This document shows positions 24,010 to 32,534 of a stretch of DNA of 64,000 bases, piece by piece. How positions within the stretch are numbered: position 1 is the stretch's first letter; every line of letters begins with the position of its first letter. The notes beneath the pieces were generated by a model. The model was not told where the DNA came from. It saw only the letters and a list, made by a program, of their open reading frames with translations, and searched no databases. Made by a program: the position numbers and the translations under genes. Origin of the DNA: Geodermatophilus sp. DSM 44513 (GTDB taxonomy: Bacteria > Actinomycetota > Actinomycetes > Mycobacteriales > Geodermatophilaceae); contig NZ_CP135963.1 of NCBI RefSeq assembly GCF_032460525.1, forward strand, positions 4,340,001 to 4,404,000, given 5' to 3'.

Positions 24010-26001
24010 TCAGCGGGCGGCGCGCTCGGCGGCCAGCCGCACGTAGTGCTCGACCGCCGACGGGTCGTCCACGGCGCCCACGTTGACCGCCCGCGCTGGG
24101 TCGACGCCCTGGAACAGCCGCTTGAGCGGGACCTCCAGGCGCTTGCCGGTGCGGGTGTGCGGCACGGCGGGGACGACGAGCACCTCGTCGGGCACGTGCC
24201 GCGGGCTGGCCTGCCGGCGGATGGCGTCCCGGATGCGGATCACCAGTTCCTCGGTCAGCTCCGCACCGTCGGCCAGCTGCACGAACAGCGGCATCCAGTA
24301 GCCGCCGCCGGGCTGCTCGACGCCGAGGACGACGCAGTCGCGCACCTCGGGGATCGACTCGACCGCGGCGTAGATGTCCGCGGTGCCCATCCGGACGCCG
24401 CCGCGGTTGAGCGTGGAGTCCGACCGGCCGGTGATGACGCAGGTGCCGCGCTCGGTAACCTCCAGCCAGTCGCCGTGCCGCCACACCCCCGGCCACGGCT
24501 CGAAGTACGCCTCCCGGTAGCGGGTGCCGTCGGGGTCGGCCCAGAAGTACAGCGGCATCGACGGCATCGGCTCGGTGATGACCAGCTCGCCGAGCTCGCC
24601 GGTGACCGGGTGACCGTCCTCGTCCCACGCAGCCGCGGCGACGGCCAGCATCGGCCGCTGCAGCTCCCCCGCGGTCACCGGCAGCAGCGTCGTGGAGCCG
24701 ACGAACCCCGTGGCCACGTCGGTGCCACCGGAGATCGAGCCCAGGAACACGTCGGGCTCGACGGCGTCGTACACCCAGGAGAAGGACGACGCCGGCAGCG
24801 GGGAGCCGGTGACGCCGATGGAGCGCAGCGCGGACAGGTCGTGGGTGTCCCGGGGCCGGACGCCGGCCTTCTCGCAGGCCATGAGGTACCCGGGGCTGGT
24901 GCCCAGGTAGGTCAGCCGGGTCCGCTCGGCGAGGTCGAACAGCGCGGTGGCCGAGGGGTGCGTCGGGGCGCCGTCGTGGACGACCACGGTGGCGCCGCGC
25001 AGCAGCGCGCACAGCGTGATGTTCCACATGATCCAGGCGGTGGAGGCGTACCAGGAGAACCGGTCGCCGGGGCCGACGTCGGCGTGCAGGCCCAGCTGCT
25101 TGTGCTGCTCGAGGGTGACGCCGCCGTGGCCGTGCACGATGCCCTTGGGCAGCCCGGTGGTGCCCGAGGAGTAGACGATCCACAGCGGGGCGTCGAAGGG
25201 CAGGGACTCGAACACCGGCTCCTGGACGTCGGCGACCGCCTCGGCCCAGGAGAGAGCGCCGTCGGGCAGCTCGCCGGGGTGCAGCCGGGGGACGGCGATC
25301 GTCGTCCGGACGGTGGGCAGCGCCGTGCGGAGCTCGGCCACGACGTCGCGCCGGTCGAACTCCCGGCCGTTCCAGCGGTAGCCGTCGACGGCGACCAGCA
25401 CGGTGGGCTCGATCTGGGCGAAGCGGTCCAGCACGGCGCGGGTGCCGAAGTCCGGGGCGACCGACGACCACACCGCGCCGACGGCCGCTGCACCCAGGCA
25501 GGCGACGACGGCCTCGGGGACGTTGGGCAGGTAGCCGGCCACCCGGTCGCCGCGCTGCACCCCGAGCCGGCGCAGCGTGGCGGCGAACGCGCCGACCTGC
25601 CCGCGGAGCTCCGCCCAGCTGGTCTCCACCGGGTCGGCGTCCTCGGCGCTGCCGATCAGCGCCGGGGCGGCCGGGTCGACCGCGCCGTCGGCCGGGTGCC
25701 GGAGGGCCTGTTCGGCGAAGTTCACCGACGTGCCGGGGAACCACTCCGCGCCGGGCATCGCGCGGCGGGTGAGCACCCGGTCGTCGGGGACGCCGGGCAG
25801 CACGCCGGACCAGTCGGCCACCTCGGCCCAGAACTGGTCCAGGTGCTCCACCGACCACCGCCAGATCGCGTCGTAGTCGCCCCCGTCGCCCAGGTCGATG
25901 CCGCGCCGGGCGGACACCCGCTGGGCGAACTGGGCGAGGCGGGTGGCCCGGATCGAGTCGGGCGTGGGCTGCCAGAGGACGGCGGGCGTGTCGGTGCTCA
26001 C
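24010..26001 (-). CDS. Acetoacetate-CoA ligase
   Basis: A 663-residue adenylate-forming enzyme of the acetoacetyl-CoA synthetase type, activating acetoacetate with ATP and CoA. Features: N-terminal ACS domain (GDYDAIWRWSVEHLDQFWAEV, then GAEWFPGTSVNFAEQ), AMP-binding core YSSGTTGLPKGIVHGHGG, SISGGTDV, and the C-terminal motifs YFEPWPGVWRHGDW and TGRSDSTLNRGGVRMG with the catalytic Lys in HTRTGKRLEVPLKRL. GTG 26001 is the family-typical start. It is convergent with the sugar permease; the insertion lies between them. Possible roles are ketone-body or acetoacetate use. Confidence 0.9.
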   Translation of the reverse strand: MSTDTPAVLWQPTPDSIRATRLAQFAQRVSARRGIDLGDGGDYDAIWRWSVEHLDQFWAEVADWSGVLPGVPDDRVLTRRAMPGAEWFPGTSVNFAEQALRHPADGAVDPAAPALIGSAEDADPVETSWAELRGQVGAFAATLRRLGVQRGDRVAGYLPNVPEAVVACLGAAAVGAVWSSVAPDFGTRAVLDRFAQIEPTVLVAVDGYRWNGREFDRRDVVAELRTALPTVRTTIAVPRLHPGELPDGALSWAEAVADVQEPVFESLPFDAPLWIVYSSGTTGLPKGIVHGHGGVTLEQHKQLGLHADVGPGDRFSWYASTAWIMWNITLCALLRGATVVVHDGAPTHPSATALFDLAERTRLTYLGTSPGYLMACEKAGVRPRDTHDLSALRSIGVTGSPLPASSFSWVYDAVEPDVFLGSISGGTDVATGFVGSTTLLPVTAGELQRPMLAVAAAAWDEDGHPVTGELGELVITEPMPSMPLYFWADPDGTRYREAYFEPWPGVWRHGDWLEVTERGTCVITGRSDSTLNRGGVRMGTADIYAAVESIPEVRDCVVLGVEQPGGGYWMPLFVQLADGAELTEELVIRIRDAIRRQASPRHVPDEVLVVPAVPHTRTGKRLEVPLKRLFQGVDPARAVNVGAVDDPSAVEHYVRLAAERAAR

Positions 26002-26053
26002 ACCCCCACCCTGCCACCGCCCCGGGCGGCGCGGACCGCCGTCCGGCGGCAGG

Positions 26054-26482
26054 ATGGGCCGGGTGACCGAGCCGCGGACCGAGGGCGAGACCAACGTGCT
26101 CGGCGGGCCGCTGCAGCCGTGCGGCACCGACCCGGTGACCGGCTTCTACCGCACCGGCACGTGCAGCAGCGGACCGGAGGACGTCGGCAGCCACACCGTG
26201 TGCGCCGTGGTCTCCGCCGAGTTCCTGGCCCTGCAGCGGCAGCTGGGCAACGACCTGTCCACCCCGCGCCCGGAGTACGGCTTCCCCGGCCTGCGCCCCG
26301 GCGACCGGTGGTGCGTGGTGGCGGTGCGGTGGCTGCAGGCCCACCAGGCCGGTGCGGCGGCGGGGGTCGTCCTGGCGGCGACCAACGCCCGCGCGCTGGA
26401 GGTGGTGCCGATCGAGGCGCTGCGGCAGCACGCGGTCGACGTCCCCGACGACCTGAGCGCCCTGGACCGAGGAGAGACGTGA
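26054..26482 (+). CDS. DUF2237 family protein
   Basis: About 142 residues. The family core is clear: NVLGGPLQPCGTDPVTGFYR, then SGPEDVGSHTVCAVV, then GNDLSTPRPEYGFPGLRPGDRWC, followed by the terminal helix. DUF2237 proteins are small, widespread and uncharacterised; conserved Cys, Asp and His residues suggest a ligand or metal site. ATG 26054 and GTG 26063 are both possible starts. The stop overlaps the start of the DsbA-like gene (GTGA), so the two are probably translated together. Confidence 0.87.
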   Translation: MGRVTEPRTEGETNVLGGPLQPCGTDPVTGFYRTGTCSSGPEDVGSHTVCAVVSAEFLALQRQLGNDLSTPRPEYGFPGLRPGDRWCVVAVRWLQAHQAGAAAGVVLAATNARALEVVPIEALRQHAVDVPDDLSALDRGET

Positions 26483-27198
26483 GCGACGCCGACCTGCACT
26501 TCTGGTTCGACCCGGTCTGCCCCTTCGCCTGGATGACCTCCAAGTGGGTCCGCACGGTCGCCGAGCAGCGCGAGTACCGGGTGGAGTGGCGGCTGATCTC
26601 GCTGCGGCTGCTCAACCGGCACGTCGACTACGACGCGCAGTTCCCGCCGGAGTACGAGGCCGGCCACACCGCCGGGCTGCACCTGCTCCGGGTGGCCGCC
26701 GCCGCCCGCGCGGAGCACGGCCCGCAGGCCCTGGACCCGCTGTACGCCACGTTCGGCCGGCACGTCTTCGAGGACCCGGCCGGTCAGCCGCCACCGGAGC
26801 GGGCCACCAGCCGGGAGTTCGTGGAGCAGGTGCTCACCGAGGCCGGCCTGCCGACCGGGCTCGCGGCCGCCGTCGACGACGGGTCGTGGGACGCCGGGAT
26901 CCAGGAGGAGACCGACGCCGCCCTCGCCCTGACCGGCAAGGACGTCGGCACGCCGATCCTGCACTTCCGCCCCCCGGACGGCGCGGCCTTCTTCGGACCG
27001 GTGATCAGCCGGCTGCCGTCGGCGGAGGAGGCCGTCGAGCTCTGGGACCACGTCGTCGGCCTGGCCACCTTCCCGGGGTTCGCCGAGCTCAAGCGCAGCC
27101 TGCGCGAGCGGCCCCAGCTGCCGGCCTTCGGCGTCCGCCCGGGCGAGGCGGGCCGGCAGGAGGACTGGCACGGGGGCAGCCGACGGCAGCACCGCTGA
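26479..27198 (+). CDS. DsbA-family protein, mycothiol-dependent nitroreductase (Rv2466c)-like
   Basis: A 239-residue thioredoxin-fold protein with a helical insertion. FWFDPVCPFAWMTSKWV places the nucleophilic Cys14 in the position of the CPWC motif of Rv2466c, but the second Cys is absent (CPFA). Other family marks are the WRLISLRLLN segment, KDVGTPILHF with the cis-Pro, and GPVISRLPS. Relatives use mycothiol for reduction. GTG 26479 overlaps the DUF2237 stop by 4 bp. The single-Cys active site suggests a monothiol or mycothiolated mechanism. Confidence 0.85.
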   Translation: MSDADLHFWFDPVCPFAWMTSKWVRTVAEQREYRVEWRLISLRLLNRHVDYDAQFPPEYEAGHTAGLHLLRVAAAARAEHGPQALDPLYATFGRHVFEDPAGQPPPERATSREFVEQVLTEAGLPTGLAAAVDDGSWDAGIQEETDAALALTGKDVGTPILHFRPPDGAAFFGPVISRLPSAEEAVELWDHVVGLATFPGFAELKRSLRERPQLPAFGVRPGEAGRQEDWHGGSRRQHR

Positions 27199-27261
27199 GG
27201 AACCCCCTGCCCCTCGCCGGCGCGGGGCGGGGCCGGGGAGCCGAACAGGTGTCGTCACCAC

Positions 27262-27280
27262 TAAGGTGAGGCTGGCCTAC
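27262..27280 (+). promoter_or_regulatory. IdeR/DtxR-type iron box upstream of the siderophore importer
   Basis: TAAGGTGAGGCTGGCCTAC matches the IdeR consensus TTAGGTTAGGCTAACCTAA at 14 of 19 positions by eye. It lies 24 bp before the GTG start at 27304. Iron-loaded IdeR bound here would repress the operon. Confidence 0.7.
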
Positions 27281-27303
27281 GCCGTCCGCTCCGGGAGCCG
27301 CTC

Positions 27304-28380
27304 GTGTCCGCCACGACCGACGCTGCCGTGCGGCGACCCGGGGCGGCTCCTGCCGCCGCGGCCGGCGCCGGCCTGCTGCGGCGACGCCGTGCCCGGCTGC
27401 TCGGCCTGCTCCTGCTGCTCGTCCTGGTCGCGGCCGCGGCCGCCCTGAGCGTGGCGGTCGGCTCCCGGGTCATCGCCCTGGACGCGGTCTGGCAGGCGCT
27501 GACCGACCCGGGCCCGCCGACCGAGGAGACGGTGATCGTCCGCGAGCTGCGGGTGCCGCGGACCGCGATCGGGCTCATGGCCGGCCTGGCCCTCGGCCTC
27601 GCCGGCGCGCTCGCGCAGGGCCACACCCGCAACCCGCTCGGCGACCCGGGCCTGCTGGGGGTCACCGCCGGTGCCTCGCTCGGCGTCGTCCTGGCCATCC
27701 ACCTGCTCGGCGTCGGGACACCGGCCGGCTACGTCTGGTTCGCCTTCGCCGGCGCGCTGGTGGGCACCGTGCTGGTCTTCGCCCTCGGCTCGGCCGGCCG
27801 CGGCGGCGCCTCGCCGGTGACCTTGGCCCTGGCCGGCGCCGCGCTGTCGGCGCTGTTCTACGCGCTGGTGCGGGCGGTCCTGGTCAGCGACACCGACAGC
27901 CTCGACGCCTTCCGCTTCTGGGTGGTCGGCTCGCTGGCCGGCCGCGGTGCCGACGTCGCCTGGCAGGTCGCCCCGTTCATCGCCGTCGGTCTGGTGCTGG
28001 CGCTGCTGAACGCCCCGGCCCTGGACCTGCTCGGCCTCGGTGAGGACGTCGCCCGCGGACTGGGCCAGCGGGTGTGGCCGGCGCGGCTCGTCGGCCTGGG
28101 CGCGGTCACCCTGCTGTGCGGCGCGGCGACGGCGGCCTGCGGGCCCATCGCCTTCGTCGGGCTGGTCGTGCCGCACGTCGTGCGGGCGTTCACCGGCCCC
28201 TCCCACCGCTGGCTGGTGCCCTGCTCGGGGCTGCTCGGCGCGGTGCTGCTGCTGCTGGCCGACGTGGTCGGTCGGGTCGTCGCCCGCCCGAGCGAGCTGC
28301 AGGTCGGCATCGTCCTGGCGCTCGTCGGGGCGCCGTTCTTCATCGCGCTGATCCGCCGCCGACGGCTGGCCGCGACGTGA
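27304..28380 (+). CDS. FecCD-family ferric siderophore ABC transporter permease
   Basis: A 358-residue permease of the BtuC/FecCD type with about nine membrane helices. Conserved stretches include LRVPRTAIGLMAGLALGLAGALAQGHTRNPLGDPGLLGVTAGAS, FWVVGSLAGRG, and the coupling-helix region LGEDVARGLGQRV followed by GPIAFVGLVVPHVVR. First gene of a three-gene importer directly behind an iron box, so it should bring ferric siderophores across the inner membrane. Its TGA overlaps the next GTG. Confidence 0.93.
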   Translation: MSATTDAAVRRPGAAPAAAAGAGLLRRRRARLLGLLLLLVLVAAAAALSVAVGSRVIALDAVWQALTDPGPPTEETVIVRELRVPRTAIGLMAGLALGLAGALAQGHTRNPLGDPGLLGVTAGASLGVVLAIHLLGVGTPAGYVWFAFAGALVGTVLVFALGSAGRGGASPVTLALAGAALSALFYALVRAVLVSDTDSLDAFRFWVVGSLAGRGADVAWQVAPFIAVGLVLALLNAPALDLLGLGEDVARGLGQRVWPARLVGLGAVTLLCGAATAACGPIAFVGLVVPHVVRAFTGPSHRWLVPCSGLLGAVLLLLADVVGRVVARPSELQVGIVLALVGAPFFIALIRRRRLAAT

Positions 28381-29453
28381 CGGCGACGGCGGAGCGGGTG
28401 CACCGGCGCGGGGAGACCGTCGTCCGGGTCGGGCCGGTGTCCGGGCGGCTGCGCTGGCGGCCGCTCGGCGTGGGAGCCGGCGCCGTGGTCGCCGTCGTGC
28501 TGCTCGCCGCGGTCAGCACCGGCCGCGGCGACTTCCCGATCGGGCTGGCCGACGTGCTGCGCACCCTGGTGGGCCTGGGCGACGAGCGGCAGGAGCTGGT
28601 CGTCTGGCAGCTGCGCGCTCCCCGGGTGGTGGTCGGCGCCCTCGTCGGGGTGGCCCTCGGGGTGGCCGGGGCGCTGTTCCAGACCACCGCGCGCAACCCG
28701 CTGGCCTCCCCCGACGTGCTCGGCATCAGCCAGGGCGCGTCGGCCGGTGCGGTCGCGGCGATCGTCCTGGGCGGGCCGGCCGGCTCCGGGCTGGTCGCCG
28801 GCGCCGGGGTGCCGCTGGCCGCCCTCGCCGGTGCGCTGACCACCGGCCTGCTCCTGGTGGCGCTCGCCTGGCGACGCGGCCTGGACGGCTACCGGCTGGT
28901 GCTGGTGGGCATCGCGCTGTGGGCGGTGGCCTCCGCGCTCGTGGACTGGATGCTCACCCGGGCCGACGTCCAGGACGCCGCCAGCGCCTACGTGTGGATC
29001 ACCGGCTCGCTCAACGCCCGCACCTGGTCACAGGCGGTACCGCTGCTGGCCGCCCTCGCCGTCCTGCTGCCGGCCGCGCTGGCCGCGGGTCGGGCGCTGG
29101 ACGCCGTCCAGTTCGGCGACGACACCGCCCGCGGCCTGGGCGTGCGGCTGGTCCCGACCCAGGTGTGCGTCGTGCTGGTCGCCGTCGGGCTCACCGCGGC
29201 CGCGGTGGCCGCGGCCGGCCCGGTGGCCTACGTCGCCCTGGTGGTGCCGCAGGTCGCCGTCCGGCTGACCGGGGGGGCGCGCCCGCCGCTGCTGGCCTCG
29301 GGCCTGCTCGGCGCGGTGCTGGTGGTCGGCGCGGACCTGCTCACCCGCACGGTGCTGCCCCAGGCGCTGCCGGTGGGCGTGCTCACCGCCGCCGTCGGCG
29401 CGCCCTACCTGCTCTGGCTCCTCGTCCGCGGAAGGCGGCGATCCACGCTGTGA
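28377..29453 (+). CDS. Second FecCD-family ferric siderophore permease
   Basis: A 358-residue paralogue of the preceding permease, with LRAPRVVVGALVGVALGVAGALFQTTARNPLASPDVLGISQGAS, ITGSLNARTW, DDTARGLGVRL and GPVAYVALVVPQVAVR in order. Two different FecCD subunits form a heterodimeric channel as in FepDG or FecCD. GTG 28377 overlaps the previous stop (GTGA), and its own stop overlaps the start of the ATPase gene, so the three are translationally coupled. Confidence 0.93.
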   Translation: MTATAERVHRRGETVVRVGPVSGRLRWRPLGVGAGAVVAVVLLAAVSTGRGDFPIGLADVLRTLVGLGDERQELVVWQLRAPRVVVGALVGVALGVAGALFQTTARNPLASPDVLGISQGASAGAVAAIVLGGPAGSGLVAGAGVPLAALAGALTTGLLLVALAWRRGLDGYRLVLVGIALWAVASALVDWMLTRADVQDAASAYVWITGSLNARTWSQAVPLLAALAVLLPAALAAGRALDAVQFGDDTARGLGVRLVPTQVCVVLVAVGLTAAAVAAAGPVAYVALVVPQVAVRLTGGARPPLLASGLLGAVLVVGADLLTRTVLPQALPVGVLTAAVGAPYLLWLLVRGRRRSTL

Positions 29454-30337
29454 CCCTGCACCCCACGACCCTGCACCCCGCGACCCCGCACCCGGCCACG
29501 CTGCGCCCGACGGGTCCGGACCCCGTGGGCACCCGGGCGCCCCGGAGGGGACCGGTCCGTCTCGCCGCGGAGTCGGTGAACCTGGCCTACGACGACCGGG
29601 TCGTGGTCCGCGACCTGGACCTGCAGCTCACCGACGGCTCGTTCACCGCGATCGTCGGCCCGAACGGCTGCGGCAAGTCCACGCTGCTCCGGGCGCTGGG
29701 CCGGCTGCTGCGGCCGGTCTCCGGGCAGGTGCTGCTCGACGGGCGGGCGATCGCGCGCACGCCGACCCGCGAGGTGGCCCGGGTGCTCGGCCTGCTGCCG
29801 CAGACGCCGGTCGCCCCCGAGGGGCTCACCGTAGGTGACCTGGTGTCCCGCGGCCGGCACCCGCACCAGTCGTGGTTGCGGCAGTGGTCGCGCGACGACG
29901 AGGTGGCCGTCGCCGAGGCGCTGACCTGGACCGACATGGCCGACCTCGCCGACCGGCCGGTCGACGAGCTCTCCGGCGGCCAGCGGCAGCGCGCCTGGAT
30001 CTCCATGGCGCTGGCCCAGGGCACCGACCTGCTGCTGCTCGACGAGCCGACGACCTACCTGGACCTGTCCCACCAGATCGACGTCCTGGAGCTGGTGGCG
30101 CGGCTGCACGCCGAGCGCGGGCGCACCGTGGTCGTCGTGCTGCACGACCTCAACCTGGCCGCCCGCTACGCCCAGCGGCTGGTGGCGATGGACGACGGCG
30201 CGCTGGTCGCCTCCGGTGCCCCGCGCGAGGTGCTCACCGAGCAGCTGCTGGCCGACGTGTTCGACCTGGAGGCGCGGGTCGTGCCCGACCCGGTGGTGGG
30301 CTCACCGATGGTGGTGCCGGTCCGCCGCATCCGATGA
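29450..30337 (+). CDS. Ferric siderophore ABC transporter ATP-binding protein (FecE/FepC-like)
   Basis: A 295-residue ATPase with Walker A GPNGCGKST, Q-loop LPQTP, signature LSGGQRQRAWI, Walker B LLLLDEPTTYLD and H-loop His in VVLHDLNLA. The first 25 residues are an unusual low-complexity run, TLHPTTLHPATPHPATLRP, produced by a 15-bp tandem repeat at the DNA level. The catalytic domain proper starts near VRLAAESVNLAY. The predicted GTG start overlaps the permease stop, but a later start cannot be ruled out. No binding-protein gene accompanies this operon. Confidence 0.92.
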   Translation: MTLHPTTLHPATPHPATLRPTGPDPVGTRAPRRGPVRLAAESVNLAYDDRVVVRDLDLQLTDGSFTAIVGPNGCGKSTLLRALGRLLRPVSGQVLLDGRAIARTPTREVARVLGLLPQTPVAPEGLTVGDLVSRGRHPHQSWLRQWSRDDEVAVAEALTWTDMADLADRPVDELSGGQRQRAWISMALAQGTDLLLLDEPTTYLDLSHQIDVLELVARLHAERGRTVVVVLHDLNLAARYAQRLVAMDDGALVASGAPREVLTEQLLADVFDLEARVVPDPVVGSPMVVPVRRIR

Positions 30338-30341
30338 AGGA

Positions 30342-30391
30342 CCCCGCGTCCCCCTGCCCTCGCGAGCTCGGGCCGGGACCCTGACGCGGGG
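30342..30391. terminator. Inverted repeat between convergent iron genes
   Basis: CCCCGCGTC (30342-30350) and GACGCGGGG (30383-30391) form perfect 9-bp arms, with a further CGCGAGCTCG palindrome in the loop. It sits just after the ATPase stop and just beyond the stop of the convergent siderophore-interacting protein gene, so it may stop transcription from both sides. Confidence 0.55.
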
Positions 30392-30404
30392 CCGTTCCAT
30401 GGCG

Positions 30405-31361
30405 TCACGGTCCGGCGACGCCCTGGCGCCAGTAGCCCATGAACGCGACCGCCCCGCGGGGGACGCCGAGGTCGCCCACCAGGCGGCGGCGCAGCGTGGT
30501 CACCACGCCGGCCTCACCGGCCAGCCAGGCGTAGCAGCCCGCGGCCGCGCCGTCGTCGCCGGGCCCGGCGTCCGGGACCTCCCACAGCAGCTCGTCGCCG
30601 ACCTCCTCCGGCGGCGCGGCCGGCGCGGCCACGACACCGAGCTCGCCCAGTGCGGCGTGCACGGCCGGCACCAGCCGGGACCCACGCGGCGCGCCGTCGC
30701 GCGGCAGCCAGCGCAGGGTGGCTCCCGCCGGCAGGACGACGTCGGCCGCGTCCGCGGCCCCGGGAACCTCCAGCAGGGCGGTGACCGGCCGCGTCTCGCC
30801 GGTCAGCGACTCGAGGATGGCGCACACGGCCGGCACGGCGGTCTCGTCGCCGGCCAGCAGCAGCGTCCGGGCCCGCGCGGGCGGCGCCCACTCCACGCCC
30901 CACGGCCGGCCGCAAGTCGCAGGGTCGGGGCACGGCCGGTCCGGGCCCAGCAGCACGACCGGGTCGCCCGGGACGGCGGCGGCCGCCCAGCTGGCGGCCG
31001 GGCCGGCGTGCCCCTCCCGCACGCCGTGCAGGACGACATCGACGTCGAGCTCGGCGCGTGCGGGGCGGGCCGCCCGCACGGTGTAGGTGCGCAGCACCGG
31101 CCGCTGCTCCTCGGGCATCGCGCGGTACGCGGCGTACCAGTCCGCGCCGCACGCGCGCAGCCGGTCCAGCCCGTCGCCGTCGCGGGACAGCACCAGCTTG
31201 AACCGCTGGTCACAACCCGCGGCGCCGAAGCCGGTCAGCCCCGGGCCGGTGAGGGTGAGCCGCACGGAGCTGGGGCCGAGCCGGCGGACCGCGGCGACCG
31301 CGGCGTCGAAGAACCGCCAGGCGGGCGCGGTGACGACCGCCGGCTGCACGGTGGTGGTCAT
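30405..31361 (-). CDS. Siderophore-interacting protein (FAD ferric-siderophore reductase)
   Basis: A 318-residue protein of the SIP/ViuB family. The N-terminal FAD-binding barrel has RTYTVRAARP; the NAD(P)H-binding half has LLLAGDETAVPAVCAILE, and the family's C-terminal GEAGVVTTLRRRLVGDLGVPRGAVAFMGYWRQG is intact. These cytosolic enzymes reduce imported ferric siderophores to release Fe(II). It faces the importer operon convergently and has its own IdeR-like box 40 bp upstream of the start, so both units should be induced together in low iron. Confidence 0.93.
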   Translation of the reverse strand: MTTTVQPAVVTAPAWRFFDAAVAAVRRLGPSSVRLTLTGPGLTGFGAAGCDQRFKLVLSRDGDGLDRLRACGADWYAAYRAMPEEQRPVLRTYTVRAARPARAELDVDVVLHGVREGHAGPAASWAAAAVPGDPVVLLGPDRPCPDPATCGRPWGVEWAPPARARTLLLAGDETAVPAVCAILESLTGETRPVTALLEVPGAADAADVVLPAGATLRWLPRDGAPRGSRLVPAVHAALGELGVVAAPAAPPEEVGDELLWEVPDAGPGDDGAAAGCYAWLAGEAGVVTTLRRRLVGDLGVPRGAVAFMGYWRQGVAGP

Positions 31362-31400
31362 GCGTCGCCCCCGTCCCGGCCGGCCGGTGCGCCGCCCCGG

Positions 31401-31419
31401 TCAGGTTAGCCTCACCTCA
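31401..31419 (-). promoter_or_regulatory. IdeR/DtxR-type iron box upstream of the siderophore-interacting protein
   Basis: On the minus strand TGAGGTGAGGCTAACCTGA matches the IdeR consensus at 16 of 19 positions. It lies about 40 bp before the ATG at 31361. It is the stronger of the two boxes in this locus. Confidence 0.78.
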
Positions 31420-31450
31420 GCCGGCGGGCTGAGGCGGCGGGGCTCACGCG

Positions 31451-31510
31451 GCGAGATCGGCGGTCTCGCACGGTTCCGGCCGCCGATCCGTGCGAGATCG
31501 CCGATCTCGC
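31451..31510. repeat. Nested-palindrome repeat, copy 1
   Basis: Two 23-bp arms (31451-31473 and 31488-31510), one mismatch between them, flank a 14-nt spacer. Each arm is itself palindromic around GCGAGATCGGCGATCTCGC (the left arm has a G in place of the A in the second half). The element lies just past the stop of the minus-strand EamA gene. The same design recurs at 55391 and 56892. Confidence 0.85.
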
Positions 31511-31543
31511 CGGTACGGGACAGCACGGGACGGGACGGGGCGC

Positions 31544-32491
31544 TCAGGCCGGGGCCGCCTCCGGCACCGGGGCCGGTCGGCGCGCCGTCCGCGCGGTCTG
31601 GGCCAGGGCGATCCCGGCCAGGACGACGACCCCGCCGAGCACCTGCCACGCCGAGAGGACCTGCTCCACCCACAGCCAGGCCACCACCGAGGCCAGCACC
31701 GGCTCCACGGTGGCGACCAGCCCGGCCGTCGTCGGCGGCAGGTGGCGCAGCGCGGACAGCGACAGCCAGAACGGCAGCACCGCGCCCAGGACGACGATCG
31801 AGCAGACCAGCACCCACAGCGGCAGCTGCAGCGAGCCGAGGGAGACCGGCACGGAGCTGCCCAGCACCGCGGGGTCCAGCGGCCAGAACGGCGCCGCGAC
31901 CGCCCAGAACAGGGCCGCCGCGACGAAGCTCCAGCAGGTGAGGCCCACCGGGTCGCGGGTGGTCGTGCCCCGCTCCCCCATGAGGTAGTACGTCGCCAGG
32001 CACAGCGCCGCCCCGAGAGCCGCGGCCACCCCGCCGGCGTCCAGCGAGCCGCCGCCCTCCCAGACCTCGGCGACCAGCACCAGCCCGGACAGCGACAGCC
32101 CCAGCGCGGCCCACAGCCGCCGGCGGACCCGCTCGCCGCGCACCAGCCACACCCACAGCGCGATGAACACCGGCGCGGTCATCTCGAAGACCAGCGCGAT
32201 GCCGACCGGCAGCCGGCCGATCGCCACGTAGTACAGGCACTGGGTCAGCGCGACGCCGACCACGCCGAAGGCGGCGAGGAACGGCACCTCCCGCCAGGAC
32301 AGCCGCAGCCGCGCGGGCGCGACCACGGCCAGCACGGTCAGCAGGACGACGGCCGCGCCGCCGCAGCGCAGCGCGGTCAGCCACGGCGCCGGCACGCCGG
32401 CCTGCAGGGCCAGCGTGGACACCGTGCCGTTGACCGCGAACAGGCCGGCGGCCGCGACGGTCAGGGCGTAACCGAGCGGGGGCCGGGGCAC
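31544..32491 (-). CDS. EamA-family (DMT superfamily) transporter
   Basis: A 315-residue protein with ten hydrophobic segments arranged as two EamA repeats: the first from LTVAAAGLFAVNGTVSTLAL through VFEMTAPVFIALWVWL, the second from AAALGAALCLATYYLMGE through ATVEPVLASVVAWLWVEQVLS. Members export amino acids or other metabolites; the substrate is unknown. Stands alone between the iron genes and a VOC protein gene. Confidence 0.9.
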   Translation of the reverse strand: MPRPPLGYALTVAAAGLFAVNGTVSTLALQAGVPAPWLTALRCGGAAVVLLTVLAVVAPARLRLSWREVPFLAAFGVVGVALTQCLYYVAIGRLPVGIALVFEMTAPVFIALWVWLVRGERVRRRLWAALGLSLSGLVLVAEVWEGGGSLDAGGVAAALGAALCLATYYLMGERGTTTRDPVGLTCWSFVAAALFWAVAAPFWPLDPAVLGSSVPVSLGSLQLPLWVLVCSIVVLGAVLPFWLSLSALRHLPPTTAGLVATVEPVLASVVAWLWVEQVLSAWQVLGGVVVLAGIALAQTARTARRPAPVPEAAPA

Positions 32492-32534
32492 GCCGTCGAA
32501 TGTAGCGACCGTCGCACCCCGAGCCCCCTACGGC

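Noticed and set aside
24046..26478. Long plus-strand frame before the DsbA-like gene
   Set aside because: It is antisense to acetoacetate-CoA ligase and out of frame with DUF2237; only the last 239 codons are real.
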